NCBI GenBank assembly: GCA_009885425.1
Contig: VFKS01000232.1
Span: 1-15,606 of the forward strand
Direction of reading: 5' to 3'
DNA from: Novosphingobium sp.
GTDB taxonomy: Bacteria > Pseudomonadota > Alphaproteobacteria > Sphingomonadales > Sphingomonadaceae
Length of the DNA stretch: 15,606 nucleotides
Below the pieces are notes generated by a model that was not told where the DNA came from, did not search any database, and saw nothing but the letters and a program-made list of their open reading frames with translations. Positions 8,998 through 15,499 of the stretch are shown here, one piece after another. The position numbers and the translations under genes were made by a program. Each line of letters opens with the position of its first letter. The stretch's first letter is position 1.

Positions 8998-10721
8998 TCG
9001 CTTTTGCCCTTGCCGACCAGTGGGGCGAGATCGGTGATATCCACGTCGCGGGTATCATCGGGCATAATACCAAGCAGCGGGCCGATCCGCGGGACCAGCC
9101 GCCCGACCACTGGCGCAGCGTTCCAGGCGGCGGTGCGCTGACCCGAAGTGGCGGCAGTACCTTGCGGCTCATCAAGCATGATGATCACAACATAGCGCGG
9201 GTGATCCATCGGGAAGGCGGCGGCAAAGGTCGCGACCAGGCTGCTTTCGCGGTAACCGCCCGCGCCCGGCTTTTCCGCCGATCCGGTTTTTCCGCCAACC
9301 CGGTAACCCACAGCATTGGCCTTCTTGCCGGTGCCGATCTCAACAATCAGCCGCAGCAGCTGGCGCATCCGGGCCGAGGTGCTGGCTTGGAACACCCGCA
9401 CTCCGGGCGCAGCCTGTCCCGGCTCAACCTTGAGCAAGGTGGCCGGGCGCCAGATCCCGCCGTTGACCAGCGCGGCATATGCACTGGCCAGATGCAGCGG
9501 GGTCACCGCAATCCCGTGGCCGTACGCGACGGTCATGGTGGTGATCCGCGACCATTTGCCCTTGGGCCAGATCGGAAAGCCGCGCGCGGGCAGCTCGATC
9601 TGGGCGCGCTTGTCCATGCCCAGCGCGCGCATCGTGGCGTTCAGCCGTTCGCCTCCAACCTGATCGGCGATCTGGGCGGTGACAATATTGGACGAATGGA
9701 TCAGCGCTTCGGGCACGTTAAGCGACGCACCGAGCGCGTGGCTGTCATTCAGTTCAAACCCGCCGATCGAGATTGCCCGGTTGGACTGATAGCGCTTCGA
9801 CAGATCGGTCACCACGCCCGCGTCAATTGCCGCAGCAACGGTGATCGGCTTGAAAGTAGAGCCGAGCTCGTAAACCTGATTGGTGACCCGGTTGAAGATG
9901 AAGCCTTCACCTGCGCGATCGATCAGGTTGGGGTTGAACGATGGCAAGGATGCCAGCGCCATCACTTCGCCAGTATCGACATCGAGCACGATCCCGGCGG
10001 CACCCTTGGCGTTGGAATCGGCTATTCCGCGCAGCAGTTCGTCCTCCAGCGCGCCCTGTACGCGCGTGTCGATCGAGAGCAGCGCCGGGGTGCCGCGTTG
10101 GGCCGGATCGGTCAGTCGGTCATCGAACACCTGCTCCATCCCGACATGGCCGTGGCCATCGGCACCGACAAATCCCAGAACATGCGCGGCCATCGACCCT
10201 TGCGGATAGAACCGTTCGTTCTCACGCGGGAATTCCAGTGCCGGTTCGCCCAGGGCATGAATCCGGTTAGCGTCTTCGGGCAGGATCCGGCGGCGGAGAT
10301 AGCCGGGGCGCCCTTCGGCGAGGCGCACGGTCAGCGCGTTCACTTCGAGATCCGGGAAGATCCGGACCAGCGCTTCGGCCACTTCGCGCGGTTTGCGGAC
10401 CAGCGGCGGGCCGTCGCTGCCCAGCGCGGCCGGGTTGTACCACAGCGAATAGGCCGGGAACGCCCGGGCCAGAGGCACACCGTGGCGGTCGGCGATATCG
10501 CCGCGTTCGGGTAGCAGGCTGGTGCCATAGGACTGACGGCTGGGCGCGGGTTCAAACAGCCCCAGATAGGCAATCCGGCTCAGCGTCAACAGCGCGACCA
10601 CGGCAAAGCCCAGCACCACCCACAGCACCCGCCACTTGGCCATCAGCAGGCTGCGTTGGCGGGTGTTGACCAGCGCGCCGCGGCCAGAAGTGATCGTGGA
10701 CGAGACGGCGATCGTTGTCAC
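8994..10721 (-). CDS. ftsI: Septal transpeptidase FtsI / penicillin-binding protein 3
   Basis: FtsI is the bitopic class B penicillin-binding protein that crosslinks septal peptidoglycan in partnership with FtsW. The 575-residue product has about 30 cytoplasmic residues, one membrane helix (about 31-50), the N-terminal pedestal domain with ERGDIADRHG (72-81), and the C-terminal transpeptidase domain. That domain carries all three active-site motifs: STFK (288-291, nucleophile S288), SSN (343-345) and KTGS (478-481). The length is close to E. coli FtsI. The start is GTG at 10721, fused with the ftsL stop as GTGA; GAGG lies about 10 nt upstream. No in-frame ATG occurs before the membrane helix except M27, so GTG is the better start. 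Penicillin-binding protein 2 is excluded by context. Confidence 0.97.
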   Translation of the reverse strand: MTTIAVSSTITSGRGALVNTRQRSLLMAKWRVLWVVLGFAVVALLTLSRIAYLGLFEPAPSRQSYGTSLLPERGDIADRHGVPLARAFPAYSLWYNPAALGSDGPPLVRKPREVAEALVRIFPDLEVNALTVRLAEGRPGYLRRRILPEDANRIHALGEPALEFPRENERFYPQGSMAAHVLGFVGADGHGHVGMEQVFDDRLTDPAQRGTPALLSIDTRVQGALEDELLRGIADSNAKGAAGIVLDVDTGEVMALASLPSFNPNLIDRAGEGFIFNRVTNQVYELGSTFKPITVAAAIDAGVVTDLSKRYQSNRAISIGGFELNDSHALGASLNVPEALIHSSNIVTAQIADQVGGERLNATMRALGMDKRAQIELPARGFPIWPKGKWSRITTMTVAYGHGIAVTPLHLASAYAALVNGGIWRPATLLKVEPGQAAPGVRVFQASTSARMRQLLRLIVEIGTGKKANAVGYRVGGKTGSAEKPGAGGYRESSLVATFAAAFPMDHPRYVVIIMLDEPQGTAATSGQRTAAWNAAPVVGRLVPRIGPLLGIMPDDTRDVDITDLAPLVGKGKSE

Positions 10722-11221
10722 GGCCTGCGCACCTCGCGGCTATCGACCTTGCTCAGCCGGTCGCTCAGCGTGGCGTCGGTGGTCGGTTTGCTTTTGCCTT
10801 CAGCCTTTGGTTCAGACGCCATCGCCTTGCCGGTGAGCGGGTTGACCATTTCGGGAATGCTGGATCTGCCGGTTGGGGCATCGGCCTGTGCCACCCGGAT
10901 CGGACTGGGGGCATCGGCGCCGCGCTCCTTGCCCAGCGACGCCAGCTGGCGCTCGCCTTCGAGATACTGGCCGGCCGCGGGCGCCTGATATCCGAACTCG
11001 ACCTGATTGAGGCTCCGCAGTTGCTGCTGGTTGGCGCGGGTTTCAAATTCGGTTTCGAGCAGTAGCTTGTCCTGCTTGACCGACAGGATCTGCCGTTCAG
11101 TCAGCCGCACTTCGCTTTTCACCGCGTTGACCTTGAAGGTCAGGATCACGGTAAAGGTGAAGCAGATCAGCAGCACCGCGGCCCAGCCGATCGAGCGCAT
11201 CCGGTCACGCGTCAGGTTCAT
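10718..11221 (-). CDS. ftsL: Cell division protein FtsL
   Basis: FtsL is a small bitopic divisome protein that, with FtsB and FtsQ, activates FtsWI. The family is poorly conserved, so the call rests on position between rsmH and ftsI and on architecture. Residues 1-10 are short and basic, residues 11-30 form a membrane helix, and residues 31-75 form a heptad-like, charged coiled-coil segment ([10 protein letters not shown], then KLLLETEFE), ending in an FGYQAP element. At 167 residues it is longer than E. coli FtsL (121). The added part, about 100-167, is rich in Pro, Ser, Ala and Lys and looks disordered in the periplasm. The ATG has the strongest ribosome binding site of the operon, AAGGAGG at 11227-11233, 5 nt before the start, and overlaps the rsmH stop as ATGA. 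Confidence 0.9.
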   Translation of the reverse strand: MNLTRDRMRSIGWAAVLLICFTFTVILTFKVNAVKSEVRLTERQILSVKQDKLLLETEFETRANQQQLRSLNQVEFGYQAPAAGQYLEGERQLASLGKERGADAPSPIRVAQADAPTGRSSIPEMVNPLTGKAMASEPKAEGKSKPTTDATLSDRLSKVDSREVRRP

Positions 11222-12174
11222 GCCGCCCTCCTTTCCCGCGCCGGTGCTGCGGTGCGAGTCGCCGCGCGCAGCGTTGCAGAGCGCGCACGGGGATTGCGGG
11301 CGAGCTCGGCTTCACCGGCGCGCTGCGCTTTGCCGAGGTCAGCAAAGGTCGGGGCAAAGGCCGGGGGAGCGGCGGGTATATGGCGCGAGGCATTGGCCAC
11401 CGCCCCGCTGGCATCGCGCAGGAACTGTTTGACGATCCGGTCTTCAAGGCTGTGAAAGCTGACCACCGCCAGTCGTCCGCCAGGAGTGAGCAAGGCTTCC
11501 GCCGCCGCAAGGCCAGCGTGCAATTCGTCCAGTTCGGCGTTGATGTGAATGCGGATCGCCTGAAAGCTGCGGGTCGCCGGATCCTTGGGCGCGCCAGGAC
11601 GGTGGCCCAGCGCCTTGCGGACAACGTGAGCCAATTGTCCGGTGGTCTCCAACGGACGCGCCGCGACAATCGCACGAGCGACCCGGCGCGATTGGCGCTC
11701 TTCGCCGTACTGGAACAGCACGTCGGCGATCGTTTCTTCGGCGGCGGTATTGAGGAAATCGGCCGCGCTTTCACCCTCCTGCGCCATCCGCATATCGAGC
11801 GGGCCGTCATTGGAGAAGGCAAAGCCGCGTTCCGCTTGATCGAGCTGCATCGACGAAACGCCGATATCCATCACCACGCCATCGACCTTGGCCAGTCCAG
11901 CTTCAGCCAGAGCCGCGACCATTTCCGAAAAACGGCGCGGATGGAGCACCAGCCGGGGCGGGCTTTCGCGGGTTTCGCTCCATTCGTTCCCGGCCGCAAT
12001 CGCATCAGGATCGCAGTCAAAGGCATGGACGCAGGCACCTGCATCGAGCAGGCGGCGGGTATAGCCGCCGGCACCAAATGTAGCGTCTACGATCACCGTG
12101 CCGGGGGCGGGTTCAAGCGCGGCAATCACTTCATCGAGCAGAACCGGAACGTGCGGGGCGGTAGGCGCCGTCAC
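11218..12174 (-). CDS. rsmH: 16S rRNA (cytosine-1402-N4)-methyltransferase RsmH (MraW)
   Basis: RsmH uses S-adenosylmethionine to methylate N4 of C1402 in the decoding centre of 16S rRNA. The 318-residue product begins with the typical [10 protein letters not shown] (8-17), followed by the SAM-binding motif [15 protein letters not shown] (30-44), [11 protein letters not shown], the segment [16 protein letters not shown], and near the C-terminus the signature [14 protein letters not shown]. The start is GTG at 12174, fused with the mraZ stop as GTGA, with AAGG 7 nt upstream. The N-terminal spacing from start to HVPVLLDEV matches the family, which supports the GTG. It is the second gene of the cluster, as in most bacteria with a dcw operon. 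Confidence 0.97.
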   Translation of the reverse strand: MTAPTAPHVPVLLDEVIAALEPAPGTVIVDATFGAGGYTRRLLDAGACVHAFDCDPDAIAAGNEWSETRESPPRLVLHPRRFSEMVAALAEAGLAKVDGVVMDIGVSSMQLDQAERGFAFSNDGPLDMRMAQEGESAADFLNTAAEETIADVLFQYGEERQSRRVARAIVAARPLETTGQLAHVVRKALGHRPGAPKDPATRSFQAIRIHINAELDELHAGLAAAEALLTPGGRLAVVSFHSLEDRIVKQFLRDASGAVANASRHIPAAPPAFAPTFADLGKAQRAGEAELARNPRARSATLRAATRTAAPARERRAA

Positions 12175-12653
12175 TTTCGCGCCTTTCCGGATTGGGCCTG
12201 TGCGGCAAGATCTGCGCAGGTTTCCTGCGCGTCTTCCCAGCCATTGCCCATCGTGGCGAGCTCGGCCGGGTTCCAGATCGTGAACATCTTGCCCCCACCC
12301 TGGAAGAACACCGCATCGCTGAGGCCACCGAGCTTGAAAAAACGTTCGGGCAGCACAAATCGCCCGCTGTCATCGAACGGCACACGGGCAAAGCCATAAA
12401 GCTGCTGCGCACGCAGATCGCGGTCAAAATCGAGCCCGCGTTCGAGCGCGATGCCTTCTTCGCGGTTCAGTTCGGATTCGAATTCTTCAACCCGCGACAG
12501 GCCAAAGCCGGTCAGGCATTTCCAACGCGGATGCTTGGCGAGACACAGGACCCGTTCGCCCTGCCCGGAATCGCGAACCGCTTTGCGGAAGTCTGGCGGC
12601 AGCACGAAGCGACCCTTTTCGCCGATCAGCGAAAAGCCCTGGCCACTGTACAT
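12171..12653 (-). CDS. mraZ: Transcriptional regulator MraZ
   Basis: MraZ is a ring-forming DNA-binding protein with two SpoVT-AbrB-type halves; in E. coli it represses its own dcw operon. The 160-residue product carries the duplicated signature GRFVLPPDF (14-22) and GRFVLPERF (97-105), each at the start of one half. Family members are usually 140-160 residues. ATG 12653 is chosen because the protein signature begins a few residues later. GGAGG lies 14 nt upstream, which is rather far. An in-frame GTG at 12674, seven codons earlier, with GGGA about 7 nt before it, is a reasonable alternative start. The same frame stays open to 12857, but that part reads as non-coding. Direct TCCC/GGGA repeats at 12827-12860 are its likely binding site. 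The stop overlaps rsmH as GTGA. Confidence 0.95.
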   Translation of the reverse strand: MYSGQGFSLIGEKGRFVLPPDFRKAVRDSGQGERVLCLAKHPRWKCLTGFGLSRVEEFESELNREEGIALERGLDFDRDLRAQQLYGFARVPFDDSGRFVLPERFFKLGGLSDAVFFQGGGKMFTIWNPAELATMGNGWEDAQETCADLAAQAQSGKARK

Positions 12654-12811
12654 GATCGGCTTGCCGGCCTCCACGTTATCGTCCCGCCCTTGTGCCGGAA
12701 TTGCTCCCAGCCCCCGTAAAAATCCTCCCCGTCCCAGCCGCGCGCCCTCGCGGCCAGCCAGCCCTTCATCGGGGCGCGGCAGTGAACTTGGATGTCGATG
12801 AAACGAACCAT
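12626..12811 (-). CDS. Candidate small ORF overlapping the mraZ start (61 codons)
   Basis: I do not recognise this product, and it may not be a gene. It runs from ATG 12811 to TGA 12626 in a frame different from mraZ and overlaps the mraZ start by 28 nt. The predicted peptide is basic and aromatic, with four tryptophans and a segment DGEDFYGGWEQFRHKGG (about 27-43). In its favour: of the three frames through this leader, this one has the highest share of G or C at third codon positions (about 42 of the first 54 codons by my count, against roughly 60 percent in the mraZ frame, and a stop in the third). Its end inside mraZ resembles the coupled junctions downstream. Against it: no Shine-Dalgarno is visible before the ATG, and no start codon upstream in frame. 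It begins 16 nt after the MraZ-like repeats. Confidence 0.3.
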   Translation of the reverse strand: MVRFIDIQVHCRAPMKGWLAARARGWDGEDFYGGWEQFRHKGGTITWRPASRSCTVARAFR

Positions 12812-13018
12812 TACCGTCGCATTGACGGGGATGGAAGGGAAAATTGCGGGAAATCACGGGATAACATGGTAAACATATGATTTATATTGCTTTGATTCCG
12901 CGAATACGAGCATTGGTTGAGCAATGTTTATGGTTTGTTCAAACGCAAAATCAAAGCTTTAGCGCGCGACTCTCAGCCTCGTTGTGATCATTCCCGCGCT
13001 TTCCCCGGCCGGAACGAA
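12654..13018. promoter_or_regulatory. Control region upstream of the dcw operon
   Basis: This is the only gap in the window longer than 300 bp. Its upstream part (about 12862-12960) is clearly richer in A and T than the genes around it and is the likely promoter zone, though I could not fix convincing -35 and -10 boxes. It holds two short dyads: CATTG-N6-CAATG at 12911-12926 and GTTTG-TT-CAAAC at 12933-12944. GANTC sequences occur at 12894-12898, 12968-12972 and, touching the upstream gene, 13016-13020. The four repeats at 12827-12860 look like an MraZ operator. The remaining leader down to mraZ is G/C-rich and contains the possible small ORF. I see no intrinsic terminator after the upstream gene. 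Confidence 0.65.
12827..12860 (-). promoter_or_regulatory. Probable MraZ operator: four TCCC/GGGA direct repeats
   Basis: On the plus strand GGG(A) recurs at 12828-12831, 12837-12840, 12848-12851 and 12858-12861, so the spacing is about 9-11 bp, one helical turn each. Read along the operon strand these are TCCC repeats. MraZ is known to bind short direct repeats containing GGG with a 10-bp period upstream of mraZ in E. coli and other bacteria. Number, spacing and location (about 175-210 bp upstream of mraZ) fit that, so autoregulation of the dcw operon is likely. I cannot confirm the orientation preference of the site in this lineage. Confidence 0.6.
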
Positions 13019-13771
13019 TCAGCGCGCCACGAACGCCGCATCAAGCAGCCAGCCAAAGCCCTTGGCCCGCGCTCCGCCGGGGTCATCCCGCTCCAGCAGC
13101 GCCGCGTCGGCCAGCGCGACCACCCGTCCCCGGCCAATCGTGCAAGTGACCGCCAAACCATCGCCCCACAGCTTGCAATTGGCCTGCCCTTCGGTGGCAA
13201 AGTGACCGGGCAGATTGACCGGCACCGCCACCCCCATCACTTCGCGGCTGACCTCGCCCATTTGCTGGCGATCGTCGAACCGCAATGTCAGCCCCCAATG
13301 CGACAGGATCGGCGAAAGTAGCGCCACCGCCTGCGGGCGGCGCGGATCGGCCAGGGCAAAATCCGAATGCGCGGTCAGCGCCGGATCGGCGATCAACAGC
13401 AACTGCCCCCCGCCCCGCACCCAGTTATCGAGCGCGACGTTCTCCGCGCCACTCAGCACGCGCGGCTGGGCCATCAACAGCCGGTGCAGCTTGTCGAGTG
13501 GGCCCGCGCCCTTGGGCCCGGCCAGCAGATCGAGCGGCGCGATCTGGCCCGCCGCTGCAAGCTTGGCGCGGGCCCAGTGCGGCTGGGTGTCCGGGCTCAG
13601 CTCGGCGCTGATATCGGCATTTTCAGACCACAAAATCGGCAAGGTAGTGAACAGCCCGATGGGCTCGCCCGCGCGCGGCGCAGGCCTTTGTGCCCACCAT
13701 GCGATGCCAGTCGCAGCCAGCGACACGATCAGCAGCGCGCCCCATAGCGGAAGCGATTTAGCGTTGGACAT
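13019..13771 (-). CDS. Membrane-anchored protein, possibly DUF4350/GldG-like
   Basis: The function is unknown. The 250-residue product has a short N-terminus, one membrane helix (about 8-27, followed by WWAQRP) and a soluble domain that should lie outside the cytoplasm. In that domain, the segment LDNWVRGGGQLLLIADPAL (about residues 114-132) resembles the class I glutamine amidotransferase-like fold of DUF4350 and GldG-type proteins, where a turn of this kind precedes a beta strand; I see no catalytic triad I could defend. A later stretch, GRGRVVALADAALLERDD, also fits that fold. The gene overlaps the preceding small membrane gene by 14 nt, has no good ribosome binding site of its own, and so is probably coupled to it. 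It ends 365 bp before mraZ. The family assignment is by resemblance only. Confidence 0.8.
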   Translation of the reverse strand: MSNAKSLPLWGALLIVSLAATGIAWWAQRPAPRAGEPIGLFTTLPILWSENADISAELSPDTQPHWARAKLAAAGQIAPLDLLAGPKGAGPLDKLHRLLMAQPRVLSGAENVALDNWVRGGGQLLLIADPALTAHSDFALADPRRPQAVALLSPILSHWGLTLRFDDRQQMGEVSREVMGVAVPVNLPGHFATEGQANCKLWGDGLAVTCTIGRGRVVALADAALLERDDPGGARAKGFGWLLDAAFVAR

Positions 13772-14090
13772 TCTGCGCGGACGCGGGCGATGGAGCCGCG
13801 CTCGGCACCGAGGACGGCATCACGCCGATATCGACCAAGGGATCCGAAGTCCCCGGCGAAGCGCTGGGCGAAGGCTGGGTGACCGCCGGATTTTCGGCCT
13901 GCTCGGTCAGCCGGGCGCGATCGTTGATGATGTTGGCCAGTCCGACCACCAGCAGCACTCCCGCCATCCCGAACAGCCCGGCTTGCAGCCGCTGCACCGC
14001 CTGCGCGCGCAGTTCCCGCGCGCTCGGCGGCGCGAAATGCTGGGGTCCGGTCAGAGTTTCGCGAGCCCGTTGTGGCGGTATACTTGCCAT
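13758..14090 (-). CDS. Small bitopic membrane protein with Pro/Ser-rich tail, unknown function
   Basis: I do not recognise this 110-residue protein. It has an Arg-rich N-terminal part (1-35), one hydrophobic helix (about 38-56, starting at AGLFGMAGVLLVVG), and a tail of about 50 residues rich in Pro, Ser and Ala. The positive charges before the helix suggest the N-terminus is in the cytoplasm and the tail in the periplasm. Codon use looks like its neighbours, with high G/C at third positions. The ATG at 14090 follows the cysteine synthase stop by 21 nt, with only a weak GCAGG just before it. Its 3' end overlaps the next gene by 14 nt, so the two membrane proteins are probably made together. 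Confidence 0.75.
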   Translation of the reverse strand: MASIPPQRARETLTGPQHFAPPSARELRAQAVQRLQAGLFGMAGVLLVVGLANIINDRARLTEQAENPAVTQPSPSASPGTSDPLVDIGVMPSSVPSAAPSPASAQNVQR

Positions 14091-14111
14091 CCTGCGGGCA
14101 AGGCTAGCCGA

Positions 14112-15119
14112 TCAGGCCAGCCAAGGGAAGACCGGAAGGCCTTTGGCGCGCAGCCACTCGGCATTGTAGAGGCTGGAGAGATAGCGAAAACCAGTATCGC
14201 ACAGGATCGTTGCGACGCGCGGATCCTCGCGGCCCTCGGCGACAAGCTGCTGCCCAAGGGCGATTGCGCCCGCCACATTGATCCCCGAAGACAGCCCCAG
14301 ACACAGCCCTTCTTCCTTGAGCAACCGCGCGACCCACTCAAGGCCTTGCTCGTCCGAAATCCGGAACTGGGTGTCAATCGGGGCGCCTTCGAGGTTGGCG
14401 GTGATCCGGCCCTGCCCGATCCCTTCGGCCACCGAGGTGCCCTCGGCCTTGAGCTCGCCATTGGCGTAGTAATTGTACAACGCCGCGCCGTGCGGATCGG
14501 TCAGTGCAATCCGGACATTTTCGTCAAACGCCTTGAGGCCGAGCCCGACCCCGGCGATCGTTCCGCCGGTTCCCGCAGCGCAGGTGAAGCCGTCGATCCG
14601 GCCCTCCATCTGCTCCCAGATTTCGGGTGCGGTGCTTTCGATATGGGCCTTGCGGTTGGCTATATTGTCAAACTGATTAGCCCAGACCGCGCCTTCGGTC
14701 TCTTCCGCCAGTCGCCGCGAGGTGTGCACAAAATGCCCGGGGTTTGAAAACGGCGCGGGCGGGACCAGAACCAGTTCGGCCCCCAAGGCCCGCAAAGTGT
14801 CTATTTTCTCTTTGGACTGGTTTTCGGGCATGACGATCACCGTCTTGTAGCCCAGTGCATTGGCGACCAGCGCCAGGCCGATCCCAGTATTGCCCGCTGT
14901 TCCTTCGACAATGGTTCCGCCGGGCAACAGCGTGCCGCGTTCTTCGGCATCGCGGACGATCCAAAGCGCCGCGCGGTCTTTCACCGAGGCGCCGGGATTG
15001 GCAAATTCACACTTGCCCCAAATCTCGCAGCCCGCCGCTTCGCTCGGCCCTTCGAGCAAGACGAGCGGGGTGTTGCCGATGAGATCGAGCGTATCAGTGC
15101 GGGCGGTAGGTGCAGTCAT
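14112..15119 (-). CDS. Cysteine synthase-family PLP enzyme (CysK-like)
   Basis: This is a fold-type II pyridoxal-phosphate enzyme, probably O-acetylserine (thiol)-lyase making cysteine from O-acetylserine and sulfide. The 335-residue product begins TDTLDLIGNTPLV (8-20). It has the Schiff-base lysine K47 in ASVKDRAAL, the substrate loop TAGNTG (74-79), and the phosphate-binding GTGGT (183-187). Classic CysK has TSGNTG at the substrate loop; alanine here, together with GTIVEG just before it, resembles a subgroup that includes cysteine desulfhydrase-type and fungal cysteine synthase-like proteins, so the reaction may be cysteine breakdown instead. I therefore leave the symbol blank. ATG 15119 is chosen by alignment to the family; a TTG twelve codons earlier adds unlikely residues. 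No clear Shine-Dalgarno is present. Confidence 0.9.
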   Translation of the reverse strand: MTAPTARTDTLDLIGNTPLVLLEGPSEAAGCEIWGKCEFANPGASVKDRAALWIVRDAEERGTLLPGGTIVEGTAGNTGIGLALVANALGYKTVIVMPENQSKEKIDTLRALGAELVLVPPAPFSNPGHFVHTSRRLAEETEGAVWANQFDNIANRKAHIESTAPEIWEQMEGRIDGFTCAAGTGGTIAGVGLGLKAFDENVRIALTDPHGAALYNYYANGELKAEGTSVAEGIGQGRITANLEGAPIDTQFRISDEQGLEWVARLLKEEGLCLGLSSGINVAGAIALGQQLVAEGREDPRVATILCDTGFRYLSSLYNAEWLRAKGLPVFPWLA

Positions 15120-15143
15120 GCCGGGAGAGGTAAGTTCGCGCTC

Positions 15144-15172
15144 GCCCAAGTGCAACGCAATTGCGCTTGGGC
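15144..15172. repeat. Hairpin between ferredoxin and cysteine synthase genes
   Basis: GCCCAAG (15144-15150) and CTTGGGC (15166-15172) are perfect inverted arms. Inside them GCAA (15152-15155) pairs with TTGC (15161-15164) around a 5-nt loop, with one T/G position between. As minus-strand RNA this gives 7 bp, a C-A mismatch and 4 bp; as plus-strand RNA the mismatch becomes a G-U wobble and the stem is continuous. No T-run follows on either side, so it is not a standard intrinsic terminator. It sits 9 nt after the ferredoxin stop and may stabilise that mRNA end or limit read-through. Confidence 0.6.
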
Positions 15173-15181
15173 CCGCGATAC

Positions 15182-15499
15182 TCAGTCTTCCGGCGCAATC
15201 GTAATCTTCAGCCCGTCAAGCGCGGCACTCATTTCCAGCTGGCACGACAGCCGCGACATTTCCGTGCGGTGATCGGTCGAATCGAGCAGGTCGTTCTCGT
15301 CCTCGCTGAGCGGCGTGACCGCGCCTGCAAAGTCCGGATCGACATAGACATGGCAGGTGGCGCATGAGCAGCAACCGCCGCACAGCGCCAGCAATTCGTC
15401 AAACCCGTTGTCGCGGATCGCTTCCATCACCGAGACTCCGGCTTTGGCTTCGATCGTCTTTTCTTCACCGGCACGGTTGACCACGACGAGCTTGGGCAT
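15182..15499 (-). CDS. 2Fe-2S ferredoxin, adrenodoxin type
   Basis: This small cytoplasmic electron carrier has 105 residues with the start chosen here. Counting from that start, the cluster ligands are C40, C46, C49 and C86, the spacing C-x5-C-x2-C-x36-C of the adrenodoxin/putidaredoxin/ISC ferredoxin group; the motif reads [10 protein letters not shown] with one extra cysteine (C43). Such ferredoxins serve iron-sulfur cluster assembly or feed cytochrome P450s and other oxygenases; nothing nearby tells which. Two ATGs compete: 15505 and 15499. AAGGA lies 9 nt before 15499 but only 3 nt before 15505, and family members commonly begin MPKL, so 15499 is preferred. Upstream (15506-15606), two TTGCCA hexamers 13 bp apart on the coding strand could contribute to a promoter, but matching -10 boxes are weak. 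Confidence 0.93.
   Translation of the reverse strand: MPKLVVVNRAGEEKTIEAKAGVSVMEAIRDNGFDELLALCGGCCSCATCHVYVDPDFAGAVTPLSEDENDLLDSTDHRTEMSRLSCQLEMSAALDGLKITIAPED

Noticed and set aside
8937..10514. Plus-strand open frame of 525 codons opposite ftsI and the start of murE
   Set aside because: It is the shadow of ftsI, which has all three transpeptidase motifs. No recognisable domain occurs on the plus strand.
12654..12857. N-terminal extension of MraZ from a GTG at 12857
   Set aside because: It would add 68 residues unlike any MraZ and run through the operator-like repeats; third-position composition is poor in that frame.
14102..14109. Perfect palindrome GGCTAGCC just after the cysteine synthase gene
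   Set aside because: Eight bases with no loop and no T-run; too short to call a terminator or binding site.
13215..14747. Plus-strand open frame of 510 codons
   Set aside because: It crosses three minus-strand genes, including a clear PLP enzyme, and reads as low-complexity Arg/Ser/Ala/Pro sequence.
15120..15155. TTG start extending the cysteine synthase by 12 residues
   Set aside because: TTG is a rare start, the extension overlaps the hairpin arm, and the family begins near TDTLDLIGNTP.
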